In this document: positions 16,973-26,245 of the stretch, in pieces
Layout of the letters: every line of letters starts with the position of its first letter
Numbering within the stretch: position 1 is the stretch's first letter
The notes under the pieces: model-generated
Told to the model about the DNA's origin: nothing
The model's database searches: none
Seen by the model: only the letters and a program-made list of their open reading frames with translations
Position numbers and translations under genes: made by a program
Assembly (NCBI RefSeq): GCF_004352825.1
Contig: NZ_SJRW01000002.1
Coordinates: 186,001 to 250,000 of the forward strand
Source of the DNA: Luteimonas arsenica
Lineage (GTDB): Bacteria > Pseudomonadota > Gammaproteobacteria > Xanthomonadales > Xanthomonadaceae
Direction of reading: 5' to 3'
Length of the DNA: 64,000 nucleotides

Positions 16973-19900
16973 TCACGCTCCCGGTTGGGGTGACTCTGGC
17001 GGTTTCGTGCCGGGGCGATAGGTCGAGTCGAACACCATGTCAGCCAGCCAGCGTTTGAAGTTCGGGTTGTCGCTGAACTGCTTGAACAGTTCGGTATGGT
17101 CGTCCAGCAACTCCAGCACAACGCGGTTGAGCGCCTTGTCGTGCTCCAGCCGCGCGTTCTGCTTGCCGGAGTTGGCCTGTGCGTTCTGATACGCCTTGTC
17201 CCGCGCCACGCGCGTGGGGATTTCCTCGGCAATGACCTTCTTGATCTTGTCAGCGTCGTGCCATTCGATGTTGCCGAACAGGTCGTTGAACTGCCTGATG
17301 ACGTTCGAGAGCCTGTCCAAGTCCGGTTCACCGCCCCCTCCGCCGCCGCCGGGAGGAGGAGGCTCGACGACAGCATCCGCGTCGTCCAGCGCCATCTTCA
17401 TGGATGCGAGCGCCTGCGCCCGATAGCTGTCCATGTCGATAGCCTCCAGCACGCCCTTGGAGAGGTCTTCTTCCTTCGGGGCTGGCAGCTTCGGAATCAG
17501 GAAGTTCAGGAAGATCGACAGCTTCTCCCACCCCGGATGCCCGTAAGGCAGGATCGCCGAGAGGAAGGCGTAGCTGCGCACGAACGCCTTCGCCGTACCC
17601 TTGAACTTGACCTGATCGTCCTCGCCGAGCTTGCTGACGTACTCGGCCACGCAGATATCGAGAATGGGATCAAGCTTGTCCCGGTCGGCACCGGACAGAT
17701 ACAGCGCCACCAATTGGTCCACCTGCTGCGCGCTGTAAACCTGCTGCGCATCCAGCTCGCCCTTGAGGTCGTGCAGCTTGTTCGCGTCGGTTTCGCCGTC
17801 CTGAATCGTGGCGCGGTAATACTCCTGAAATGCCGCTTTTACGGCCTCGGCATTGTCGGCGAAGTCGAGCACGAAGGTGTCCTTCTTCTCCGGGTGTGCG
17901 CGATTGAGGCGCGACAGCGTCTGCACAGCCATAACGCCCGCCAGCGGCTTATCCACGTACATCGTATGCAGCAGCGGTTCGTCAAAGCCGGTGACGAACT
18001 TGTTGGCAACGATGAGGAAGCGATACGGGTCATTCTTCAGCTTGTCCGGAATGTCCTTGCTCGGAAAGCCGTTGAGGTCAGCCTCGGTCTTCTTCGACCC
18101 GCCGACCTCGAAGTCGCCCGAATACGCAACAATGGCCTTGTATGGGCTTTTGATCTCCGCGAGGTAGTCCGACACCTCACGGAAGTAGTCGATGGCTCGG
18201 GCGATGCCGTTGCAGACGACCATCGCCCGCGCCTTGCCGCCGACCTTCTTCGCGCCGATCACCTGCGCGGTGAAGTGATCGACCATGATCTCAGCCTTGC
18301 GGCGAATGGCCTTGTCGTGCGACTCGACGTACCGGCGAATTTTCTTCAGTGCCTTGAGCTTGTCTACCTGTGGATCATCCTCGATGGTCTTGGCGACATG
18401 GTAGAAGCTATCCACCGGCGTGTAGTTGGCGATCACATCGCGGATGAAACCCTCCTGTATCGCCTGCTTGGTGGTGTAGGTCAGTTCCTCCGGCGAGCGG
18501 AACTGCACCTTGTCACCCACCGCCACCCGTTCGCCGAACAATTCCAGCGTCTTTGCCTTCGGAGTCGCGGTGAAGGCGTAGTAGCTGACATTGGGCAGCA
18601 GCTTGCGTAACGCAATGCGCTTTTCGATCTCGGCATTCACCGCATCTTGCGTGGAATCTTCTTCGAAGTCTTCCTCGTCCGTCTTGCCGCCGAGGGCCTG
18701 ATGCATCTTGGCCGTGGTCTTGCCGCCCTGACTGGAATGCGCCTCGTCGATGAGCAGCGCGAACTTGCGGTCGCCAAGGTCGCCCAGCTCGTCGAGGATG
18801 AAGGGGAACTTCTGCACCGTGGTGACGATGATCTTCTTGCCCCGGCGCAGGAAGTCGCGTAGCTCTTGAGCGTTGTCCGAATGGCCGAGGATCGAGGCCA
18901 CATGGTCGTAGCCCTTGATGGTCTTGTGGATCTGAGTGTCGAGCGCGCGCCGGTCAGTTATGACGATGACCGAATCAAATAGCGCCTGCGTCTCGTCCGC
19001 CTCCGTCTTCAATTCTACCAACTGGTGCGCCAACCACGCGATGGAGTTGCTCTTTCCGCTGCCCGCCGAGTGCTGGATCAGATAACGCTTGCCAACCCCA
19101 TCTTCACGGCTTCGACGCAACAGGGCGCGCACCGTGCGCAACTGGTGGAAGCGCGGGAATATCGGCTTACGCCGCTTCTTCTTCCTACCGTTTGAATCCT
19201 CCTCCTCTTCCTCCACCACCTGCGCGTAGTTCTCGATGATGTTGGCGAGCGAGTCCTTTATCAGCACCTGCTTCCACAGGTAATCGGTCTTCAGGCCATC
19301 CGGATTGGGCGGGTTTCCCGCGCCACTGTTCCAGCCCTGATTGAACGGCAGGAACCACGATGCCTTGCCCTTCAGTTCAGTGCAGAAGCGCACCTCGGCG
19401 TCATCGACCACCATGTGCGCAATGCAGCGACCCGACTGAAACAGCAACTCCTTCGGATCGCGCGTGGTCTGGTACTGGACGACGGCGTCCGTGACGGTCT
19501 GCTTGGTCAGCGAATTCTTCAGCTCGAAGGTCAGCACCGGCAGGCCGTTGATGAAGACCACCAAGTCAAGTTCGTTGCCCGAATCGTTGCTGTAGCGCAC
19601 CTGCCGGGTGACGCTGAAGATGTTCTTGCCGAAGGCTTCGGCGGCAGCGGCGTTGCCCGGCGTTGGCAGCAGCTTGTAGAGATCGACCGACACCGGCCCA
19701 TGGCTTACACCCTTGCGCAGCACGTCCACCACGCCACGCTTGGCGATCTCGCCTTGCAGCCGGTGCAGGAACTGCGTGCGCTGGATGCCGTCAGCGGCGA
19801 GATTCAGTGTTTCCACCACCTTGGGCTGCGTGGCTCGCAGGAACTCCAGCAGCTTGGCCACATCCAGCGCCACGTCGCGGTTGTAGTCGGAGGTGCGACC

Positions 19901-20041
19901 CAGCACGTAGCCGCCGGCCGCATAGATCGCCCGATCTTCGCCGGCTGCATCCTCCGGAACGGCCGGATGCTCGGTGATGCCCGCCAGATGGCGCACGATC
20001 AGCCGTTCCAGTTCCTTCTCGCTGGTGTCGGTCGGTTTCAT
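16973..20041 (-). CDS. hsdR: Type I restriction endonuclease, R subunit
   Basis: 1,022 residues, normal HsdR length. The N-terminal PD-(D/E)xK nuclease shows Asp159, Glu173 and Lys175 (LDLVVFINGLPVLTFELKN region). The SF2 translocase has Walker A AGSGKS (Lys330) and a DEAH box (Asp432). A proline/poly-glycine linker at about 893-907 joins the C-terminal domain that docks on HsdM. HsdR pumps DNA and cuts at collision sites when the target is unmethylated. It follows the hsdS fusion gene after 58 nt, the only gap in the hsd genes, so it may have its own translation signal. All key motifs are intact. Confidence 0.97.
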   Translation of the reverse strand: MKPTDTSEKELERLIVRHLAGITEHPAVPEDAAGEDRAIYAAGGYVLGRTSDYNRDVALDVAKLLEFLRATQPKVVETLNLAADGIQRTQFLHRLQGEIAKRGVVDVLRKGVSHGPVSVDLYKLLPTPGNAAAAEAFGKNIFSVTRQVRYSNDSGNELDLVVFINGLPVLTFELKNSLTKQTVTDAVVQYQTTRDPKELLFQSGRCIAHMVVDDAEVRFCTELKGKASWFLPFNQGWNSGAGNPPNPDGLKTDYLWKQVLIKDSLANIIENYAQVVEEEEEDSNGRKKKRRKPIFPRFHQLRTVRALLRRSREDGVGKRYLIQHSAGSGKSNSIAWLAHQLVELKTEADETQALFDSVIVITDRRALDTQIHKTIKGYDHVASILGHSDNAQELRDFLRRGKKIIVTTVQKFPFILDELGDLGDRKFALLIDEAHSSQGGKTTAKMHQALGGKTDEEDFEEDSTQDAVNAEIEKRIALRKLLPNVSYYAFTATPKAKTLELFGERVAVGDKVQFRSPEELTYTTKQAIQEGFIRDVIANYTPVDSFYHVAKTIEDDPQVDKLKALKKIRRYVESHDKAIRRKAEIMVDHFTAQVIGAKKVGGKARAMVVCNGIARAIDYFREVSDYLAEIKSPYKAIVAYSGDFEVGGSKKTEADLNGFPSKDIPDKLKNDPYRFLIVANKFVTGFDEPLLHTMYVDKPLAGVMAVQTLSRLNRAHPEKKDTFVLDFADNAEAVKAAFQEYYRATIQDGETDANKLHDLKGELDAQQVYSAQQVDQLVALYLSGADRDKLDPILDICVAEYVSKLGEDDQVKFKGTAKAFVRSYAFLSAILPYGHPGWEKLSIFLNFLIPKLPAPKEEDLSKGVLEAIDMDSYRAQALASMKMALDDADAVVEPPPPGGGGGGGEPDLDRLSNVIRQFNDLFGNIEWHDADKIKKVIAEEIPTRVARDKAYQNAQANSGKQNARLEHDKALNRVVLELLDDHTELFKQFSDNPNFKRWLADMVFDSTYRPGTKPPESPQPGA

Positions 20042-20099
20042 GCGTCGCCTCTCTCATCGCGCATCATAAAAGCCCTTGACGCCGCACTTTCCGCTGAGA

Positions 20100-22187
20100 T
20101 CAATCCTCCCCATCGGGGTTCTCCTCGTCGGCGCTGCCCACGTCATCCTCACTCAGCGCGGCTAGGTCGTCATCGCTGACCACGTCATCCGGGCCGGGCC
20201 GCCAGCCGCGCAGGTCCACCTGCCCGGTGACGGCATCGGCGATCAGGCGGTCGCGGTACTCGCGGATGAGCTTGATTTCGGCCACTGCCTGTTCGATGGC
20301 CGTGTCCAGCGGGGCGCTTTCAGACTGGATGTGCGCGACGATGGCCTGCTGTTCGGCCACGGTAGGCGGCATTGCAATGGGGAAACGCCCAAGCACGGAT
20401 TCTGCGATGGCCGGGTATGCGATGCCGATGGAGTTGGCCGTCACCCGGTTCACGAAGGCGCTGCTCTGGATGACGTAGCCGAGGTATTCCGGCTCTACGC
20501 CGTTGCCGGGCGTGAGCACCGCGAAGCCCGTGGATGCAATCAGATCGTCGGCTTCCTCGTTCACATACCAGATGGCCTTCAAGTACGTCCGCACGGTGGA
20601 GATGATGGTGTCGCCGCGGCGCAGGACGCGGCGCGCGCGGGATGGCGCAGCTTCGAAGCGGATACGCTCCAATTCCTTCGCCAAACGGCCCGTTTTCACC
20701 GAGCCGATGTCCACATAACGGAACTCAAGATCCGGGGCGGTCTTCTCGCCGAGCGTGCTGGCGTTGAGGCGCACCCAACGCTTGAGCGGCTTCGCTTCCC
20801 AATGCCCCGGCACCTCGCCCAGCCACTCGATACCGGAAAGCTTGAGGTGCACGGACGTATCCAGACCGCGCGTGACGGCGTGGTCGATGATGCGCAGCTT
20901 CTGCTCGGTCAGCAGCGCGATTAGGTCGCGCTTGGCCTTGATGAAGCGGGCGATGTGCGCGTCTTGCGCGCGCAGATAGGCGACGATCTGGTCTTGCTCG
21001 GGGCGCGGGGGCAGCGGAATCTCCAACGCCGCAAAGCGATCCGAGTAGAGCCGCAAGAAGCCCGATGTGCCCGTGCCAAGCCCCTTCGATTCGGAGCGGA
21101 ATAATCCGCGCATCGGCCACGAGCGGAACAGGTGGCCGAGGTACTCGGGGTTGTCGTCGCGTAGCAAGCGGAACACCGCGTAGTCCGGGCTGACCAAGCC
21201 GGGCTGACGATTGCGGAAGAACATCGCGTTGCCCGCCTGCATCCGGTTCAACACCAGTTCGTCTGGTTGCGCCTTCTTGTAGCCGATGAGATCTTCCGGT
21301 GCGATGCGCTTGACCGAAACATCGTTGTGCGGAACCAAGCCACGGTGCATACGCATGGACAGCAGCGTTTCGTCGCCCGTTTTTGTGCGGTCGTCGATCT
21401 CTCGCAGAAAGTTCTTGGCACGAAGCAACGACCAATGCTCCGGCACACGCGGAACCCAACGGGAACGAACCGGGCGATACGCTTCATACTTCGTCGTGCC
21501 TGACGGGGCCGCCGCCGGAGGAGCGGGGGTCTCGACGGTGGCGGCAATATCCGCACCGAACAGGGATCCTTGCTCCCGAGTCTCGGCTTCCTGCGGTAGG
21601 GGTGATTCCGAGGTCACTTCAATCGGACGCCCGAACAGCAGGAATTGTGGAATGTCAGGGGGCGCAACATCGAGGGCCGCATCGCGCCCTTGCTGCTTGA
21701 CCTGTTCGCGCAGTTCCATCAGCAGCCGGCCCAAGACGTTCATGCCAACTAGGGTATCCCCGTCGTCTACGACCTTGGCTCCCCAGAAATCGTCCTTGCG
21801 CGACTCTTCGACGATAGGCCGCTCGCCGGTTCTTAACAGCAGCGCGCTGAAGGTGTTCCAGTTGTTGGCCAGCTTCATACGCAGACTCCAGCGCATGATT
21901 CGAACGCGCACCTGCTCCCAATCAGGACGCGAATCCTTGCGATAGGGCATGCTCCGCATCTTGGCCGTTATCGGGCTGATCTGACCGACGATCATCTTCT
22001 GCACATCGGGAAGATGCGGAAAGCGGCAGACCTGATACAGCGCCTCGGAAGTCAGTATCCGCACCCCACTTACATGGATTGGGTAACCCCCGGCCATGTT
22101 GGAGAGTCCCCCAAACGGCTCATCCGTCTTGAGGAAAACGACGCTCTCCTTCCGGCTGTAGGAACGGGTTTGATCTCTTCCACCCAT
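20100..22187 (-). CDS. hsdS: NADAR domain fused to type I specificity subunit HsdS
   Basis: 695 residues from the ATG at 22187, which overlaps the upstream stop by 1 nt (TGATG) and has GGGAGA upstream; a longer frame to 22403 has no support. Residues about 15-165 match YbiA/NADAR N-glycosidases: GGLSNMAGGYPI, TSEALYQ with the expected catalytic Glu at 48, KDDFWGA (Trp135), and LGRLLMELREQV at the end. A proline/alanine linker (about 166-240) leads into a complete HsdS with two target-recognition domains. These are split by the conserved helix PPRPEQDQIVAYL...EQKLRIIDHAVTRGL, with a second PPTVAEQQAIVAHI repeat. The tail is acidic. NADAR enzymes break N-glycosidic bonds in riboflavin intermediates or ADP-ribosylated guanine. 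Physical fusion to a DNA-recognition subunit suggests action at or on DNA; that is inference. Confidence 0.93.
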   Translation of the reverse strand: MGGRDQTRSYSRKESVVFLKTDEPFGGLSNMAGGYPIHVSGVRILTSEALYQVCRFPHLPDVQKMIVGQISPITAKMRSMPYRKDSRPDWEQVRVRIMRWSLRMKLANNWNTFSALLLRTGERPIVEESRKDDFWGAKVVDDGDTLVGMNVLGRLLMELREQVKQQGRDAALDVAPPDIPQFLLFGRPIEVTSESPLPQEAETREQGSLFGADIAATVETPAPPAAAPSGTTKYEAYRPVRSRWVPRVPEHWSLLRAKNFLREIDDRTKTGDETLLSMRMHRGLVPHNDVSVKRIAPEDLIGYKKAQPDELVLNRMQAGNAMFFRNRQPGLVSPDYAVFRLLRDDNPEYLGHLFRSWPMRGLFRSESKGLGTGTSGFLRLYSDRFAALEIPLPPRPEQDQIVAYLRAQDAHIARFIKAKRDLIALLTEQKLRIIDHAVTRGLDTSVHLKLSGIEWLGEVPGHWEAKPLKRWVRLNASTLGEKTAPDLEFRYVDIGSVKTGRLAKELERIRFEAAPSRARRVLRRGDTIISTVRTYLKAIWYVNEEADDLIASTGFAVLTPGNGVEPEYLGYVIQSSAFVNRVTANSIGIAYPAIAESVLGRFPIAMPPTVAEQQAIVAHIQSESAPLDTAIEQAVAEIKLIREYRDRLIADAVTGQVDLRGWRPGPDDVVSDDDLAALSEDDVGSADEENPDGED

Positions 22188-23221
22188 CAGAGATCGTCTC
22201 CCGTCAGATCGGCGAACATCCTTCTCACCGCTGTCTGCGTATTCGTGGTGCGCGGGAACAGGGGATACCATGGCGCATCTACCCAGAACGCCAGCGGGGC
22301 GTTGTTGGGGCAGTTGCGGTAGGTGACGATAAGTGAGCCGAAGCCCAGCGTTTCCAGCGTCATGTGGCCCAGCGGTCGCTGCGTGGTGCCGAGGTTGGGG
22401 CAAATCTGCCGGATGTGGACACCGGCCTTCAGGAACTCCTGCTCCAACAGAATCTTGGCCGTGTCGTTGGAGAACAGACCCGCAGTGCCAGGGTTACCAG
22501 CGGCTCTGAGCGTCGGCTGGTACTGCATAGCAGCCACGTAGGCTTGCACCGCTGGATCGTTCGGGATCACCGTTGGACGCAGCACGTCCGACGACGCGCT
22601 GTAGGCTCGTCTGTCCTCCAGCACGATGGCGTGCCACCAAGTGATGTCGACGCTCTTTCCCGAAGCTCTGATGACTTCCTGAATCTTGGTGTTCGCGTAG
22701 TACTGCCCGCCACTGTGCTGGGCGATGCAGATCACATGCACCTTGGCCTGAGCGGGCGCGTGGTCACGAACCCATCCTTCCAAGTCGCGCCGCACTCGGT
22801 TACCGGTGAAAATGCCGTCATCCAGATAGATGAAGACATCGCCGCCGCGCCCGCAGCCGTCGATGCCGAATCCGAACTCGCCCGTCAGTTGCTCGGAGAA
22901 CAGGGCCAGCATGTCGGTCTGGCTGTCGCCGCCGCCCTGAATGTCGAGGAAGTTAGCGTTGCACCAGAACTGCTGCACATTGTCGCCGGTGAGCTTCTGG
23001 GTACGGATCGCGCCACGCATGAACTGAGATACTTTCTCCTTCGAGAAGTAGATGTTCTTCAGGACGTGGTCGACCTCTTGCAGGATGGGCAACTGCACGG
23101 CTGCGTCGAACTGCTGTACCCAGCGCTCGACGTGGGCGGGAATGGGCTGCGGGAGCGAGCCGTCCCGGTAATCCTGAATCGTGTTGGCGATGGACGCCAG
23201 TAGGTCATCGCGCTGGCTCAT
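22187..23221 (-). CDS. Phosphoribosyltransferase-like protein (PRTase-CE type) inside the R-M operon
   Basis: 344 residues. A helical N-terminus (WVQQFDAAVQLPILQEVDHVL) precedes a type I PRTase core, whose PRPP loop is FIYLDDGIFTGNR (Asp134, Asp135, Thr139, Gly140). The C-terminal part (SNDTAKILLEQEFLKAGVHIR, then LGFGSLIVTYRNCPNNAPLAFW) matches what I recall of PRTase-CE proteins predicted in bacterial conflict systems. It overlaps hsdM by 4 nt (ATGA) and NADAR-hsdS by 1 nt, so it is translated in step with both. It may transfer a phosphoribosyl group to a base or nucleotide. The substrate is unknown, and a regulatory nucleotide-binding role is an alternative. Confidence 0.8.
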   Translation of the reverse strand: MSQRDDLLASIANTIQDYRDGSLPQPIPAHVERWVQQFDAAVQLPILQEVDHVLKNIYFSKEKVSQFMRGAIRTQKLTGDNVQQFWCNANFLDIQGGGDSQTDMLALFSEQLTGEFGFGIDGCGRGGDVFIYLDDGIFTGNRVRRDLEGWVRDHAPAQAKVHVICIAQHSGGQYYANTKIQEVIRASGKSVDITWWHAIVLEDRRAYSASSDVLRPTVIPNDPAVQAYVAAMQYQPTLRAAGNPGTAGLFSNDTAKILLEQEFLKAGVHIRQICPNLGTTQRPLGHMTLETLGFGSLIVTYRNCPNNAPLAFWVDAPWYPLFPRTTNTQTAVRRMFADLTGDDL

Positions 23222-25596
23222 GCGGGAGCGCCTCCCACGATCTTGTTCAGCAAGCCTTCGGTCTGCTGCTCCAGCTTCAGGATGTCGGCGCGAATTTCCT
23301 CCAGCGACCGTAGCGGCGCGGGCTTGTAGAAGTAGCGGGCAAACGAAATCTCGTAGCCGATCTGGGTCTTATCGCCATCCACCCACGCATCGCTGGCGTG
23401 CGGCAGCACCTCGCGCCGGAAGAATGCCTCGATGCCACCCGGTTCCTTCAGCGGCACTTGCTCGGTGTCGCGCAGGTCAGTGTCCGACTCATACCAGATC
23501 ACTTCGCGGCTCTTGCCATCGCCCACGAGGTAGCGCCCGTCGATGACCGGCTCGAAGTCGTCGCTTGCCTTGAGCTTCTGCCGCTTGGCGACTACCGGTG
23601 GCGCGGTTTCGTCGCGCCAGCTCACGGCCTTGAAGATGGCCTTCTTGTCCGTAGCGCCGAGCTTCTGACCGCGTGCCTTCATCGCCATATCAAACCGCTC
23701 GCGGAAGACGTTGTGGTCCTCGAACACAGCGTCGCCCAAATCCTGATGCGCCAGCCACGCCAAGTCGATCAGCGCCTTGTCACGCTGCCACGTCGCGGCG
23801 TCCAGCAGCTTCTTGCGGCGCTTCTCCGGCACGGCCTTTCTCGCGGGAGCGCTGTCTTCACCGTCCTCGGCTTCGTCATCATCGTTGTCACCGTCGCCCT
23901 TGAGCCATGCTTCGATCTCGGGCTTCAACTTGACGAAGTCGGTGTAGAGTTTGTCGCCGTGCTGGGCGTAGATTTCCGCACGCAGTGCGTCGTCGCCGCT
24001 GGCGAAGCGCAGGGTTTCGATGGCGGCGGGCTTCAACTGGCTTTTCAGGCGCAGCGGGCGCTCGACGGTGATCTTCCAGTAGCCGAAGTCCTGCGTGTCG
24101 AACCATTTGGACTGCGACGTTTCCTGTGCCTCACCCAAGTAGAGGTCGAGGATGCGCTGAATGTCGGCCTCCGCCAGTTCGCAGTTCTTCTTGCCGAGGT
24201 TGCGGCGCAGCGGCTGGAACCACTGGCTGGCGTCGATCAACTGGACCTTACCTCGCCGTTGTTCCGCCTTGCGGTTGGCCAGCACCCAGATGTAGGTGGC
24301 GATGCCGGTGTTGTAAAAGATGTTGAGCGGCAGCGCGATGATGGCTTCGAGCCAGTCGTTCTCCAGCACCCAGCGGCGGATGTTGCTTTCGCCTTGCCCG
24401 GCATCACCGGTGAACAGCGCGGAGCCATTGTGGACGAGGGCGATGCGGCTGCCCACGCCATCGGCAGGCGCGTTGTGCTTCATCTTGGACAGTTTGTTCA
24501 CGAGGAACATGAGCTGGCCGTCGCTGGAGCGCGTGATGAGCTTGAGTTCCGGGTTGTCGCCGTGGCTGACGATAAAGCGCGGATCGTTGAAGCCCTTCTT
24601 TCCGCCCATGCGCTCCAGATCGGTCTTCCAACTCTTGCCGTAGGGCGGATTGGAGATCATGAAATCGAACTCGCGCGAACGGAACTGGTCGGCGGACAGC
24701 GTGGATTTGTCCGCGCCGCCAACGATGTTCTCCGCCGAGCCGCCTTCGCCCTTGAGCAGCAGGTCGGCCTTGCAAATGGCGTAGGTTTCGTCGCTGATTT
24801 CTTGCCCGAACAGATGGATGGAGACTTCCTTGCCATGGTCGTCGGCCAGTTCCTGCAAGGTTTCCTCGGCCACGGTCAACATGCCGCCGGTGCCGCAGGA
24901 GCCGTCGTAGAGCAGGTAGGTGCCGGACTGGATGCGCTCGGCCACGGGCAGGAACAGCAGCTTGCCCATGAGCTTGACCACGTCGCGCGGCGTGAAGTGC
25001 TCGCCCGCTTCCTCGTTGTTCTCCTCGTTGAAGCGGCGTATTAGCTCTTCGAACACGGTGCCCATGCCGTGGTTGTCCAGCGGCGGCAGCTTGATTCGCC
25101 CGTCGGCGTCCTTGACCGGCAGAGGCGAGAGGTTGACCTCGGGGTCAAGGAAGTCCTCGATCAGGTAGCCAAGGACGTGGGCATCAACCAGCTTCTGGAT
25201 CTGGTTGCGGAAACTGAACTTGGTGAGGATTTCCTGCACATTCGGCGAGAAGCCATTGAGGTAGGCGATGAAGTCCTCGCGCAGGCGCTGCCCGGCGGCG
25301 CTGGCCTTGAGCTTGGCCAGCGTGAACTCGGAGACGTTGTAGAAAGCTTGTCCCGCCGCCATGCGCAGTGCACCGTCCTGCTCGGCCACGTTGTGCGCGT
25401 CGAGGAACTTCTTGCGCTCCAGCACTTCCTGTTTGGTCGGCTCCAGCACGGCGTCCAGACGGCGCAGCACGGTGAACGGCAGGATCACGTCGCGGTACTT
25501 GCCGCGCACATACACATCGCGCAGGCGGTCGTCGGCGATGTTCCAGATGAAGTCGGCGACCCACTTGATCTGGCTCTGGTCTTGCTGCTTCGTCAT
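23218..25596 (-). CDS. hsdM: Type I R-M N6-adenine methyltransferase, M subunit
   Basis: 792 residues from the ATG at 25596, preceded by AAGGGGGAGG and overlapping the HTH gene by 4 nt. It has the HsdM N-terminal helical domain (residues about 10-160), SAM motif I DGSCGTGG (about 230) and catalytic motif IV NPPY (Asn316). Beyond the usual 500-520 residues it carries a long C-terminal extension with an acidic Asp/Glu-rich stretch (about 560-590). Long HsdMs of this type are known, so the extension is not a fusion artefact. It methylates adenine at the HsdS target and forms M2S/R2M2S complexes. Confidence 0.97.
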   Translation of the reverse strand: MTKQQDQSQIKWVADFIWNIADDRLRDVYVRGKYRDVILPFTVLRRLDAVLEPTKQEVLERKKFLDAHNVAEQDGALRMAAGQAFYNVSEFTLAKLKASAAGQRLREDFIAYLNGFSPNVQEILTKFSFRNQIQKLVDAHVLGYLIEDFLDPEVNLSPLPVKDADGRIKLPPLDNHGMGTVFEELIRRFNEENNEEAGEHFTPRDVVKLMGKLLFLPVAERIQSGTYLLYDGSCGTGGMLTVAEETLQELADDHGKEVSIHLFGQEISDETYAICKADLLLKGEGGSAENIVGGADKSTLSADQFRSREFDFMISNPPYGKSWKTDLERMGGKKGFNDPRFIVSHGDNPELKLITRSSDGQLMFLVNKLSKMKHNAPADGVGSRIALVHNGSALFTGDAGQGESNIRRWVLENDWLEAIIALPLNIFYNTGIATYIWVLANRKAEQRRGKVQLIDASQWFQPLRRNLGKKNCELAEADIQRILDLYLGEAQETSQSKWFDTQDFGYWKITVERPLRLKSQLKPAAIETLRFASGDDALRAEIYAQHGDKLYTDFVKLKPEIEAWLKGDGDNDDDEAEDGEDSAPARKAVPEKRRKKLLDAATWQRDKALIDLAWLAHQDLGDAVFEDHNVFRERFDMAMKARGQKLGATDKKAIFKAVSWRDETAPPVVAKRQKLKASDDFEPVIDGRYLVGDGKSREVIWYESDTDLRDTEQVPLKEPGGIEAFFRREVLPHASDAWVDGDKTQIGYEISFARYFYKPAPLRSLEEIRADILKLEQQTEGLLNKIVGGAPA

Positions 25597-25799
25597 GCCT
25601 CCCCCTTGGGCTTGCCGTCGCCTGTCGTTTCTCGCGCAATCCACTGCTCAAGATCGGCCTTGCGAAACCGCCAAGTGCCGCCGAGCTTGAACGCAGGAAT
25701 CTTCTTGTCCGCCGCAAGCCGATAAACCGTGCGCTTGCCTGCCTTCAGGTAGGCGGCCACCTCGTCAATCGTGAGGATTTCGTCCGGCGGGTCACTCAT
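25593..25799 (-). CDS. Small excisionase/MerR-like HTH protein heading the hsd operon
   Basis: 68 residues with a winged-HTH of the helix_turn_helix_17/excisionase type: ILTIDEVAAYLKAGKRTVYRLAADKKIPAFKLGGTWRF. GAGGTAAAGC precedes the ATG. Its stop overlaps the hsdM start (ATGA). Because it is the first gene of the operon it could act as a controller protein for hsd transcription, or as a recombination directionality factor for the element. The sequence cannot decide between these. Confidence 0.88.
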   Translation of the reverse strand: MSDPPDEILTIDEVAAYLKAGKRTVYRLAADKKIPAFKLGGTWRFRKADLEQWIARETTGDGKPKGEA

Positions 25800-26245
25800 C
25801 TGCTTTACCTCGTCGTCTTGCAGTGCGGCTGGTCTACTGGCGAATCATGGCATAGGACTTCGAGATCTGGCAGACTTGGGCAAACTTGGCAGCATCAGTG
25901 ATGCCTGACCGGCTTGGATGGAGAGCTATGGCATCCGGCTACGAGGCGGCTTGAGAGGCGTTGCCGCTGTACCAAATCCTGTCCATCGCCAAGCTGGCCC
26001 GCATCGCGTGTACGTGACGGAGTCGAGCTAAAATCCGCTCGTCTGGCGGCATGGCGAGCCTTGTCATCCATACCCCTTGAACCGGCGGTGTCCATCGTCG
26101 CGCCGGTTGCCGGACACCCGGTCATCGTGAAAGCCAGAAAAATCGTACTCTGCTGCGCCTCTTTCGGGCGGTTGACGGTGGAGTCTTGGCTTCGGCTTAT
26201 GCGTCCCCCCACGATGACCACTTTTTCACCCAGTTGATGGCGAAC
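25800..26245. other. Upstream region of the hsd operon
   Basis: 446 bp without a supportable gene; short frames on both strands lack family features and ribosome binding sites. It should hold the hsd promoter. Two DNA-binding-like signals sit together: tandem ACTTGG repeats 11 bp apart (25874-25890) and a GCATCA/TGATGC inverted repeat (25892-25904). These are candidates for the operator of the 68-residue HTH protein. Confidence 0.45.

Noticed and set aside
22188-22403. A 72-residue N-terminal extension of the NADAR-HsdS protein
   Set aside because: It lies wholly within the phosphoribosyltransferase-like gene in another frame, has no conserved feature, and a good ribosome binding site precedes the ATG at 22187.
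25895-26237. Overlapping short frames on both strands between the hsd operon and the 203-aa gene
   Set aside because: No ribosome binding sites, no family features, and mutually exclusive; treated as regulatory DNA.
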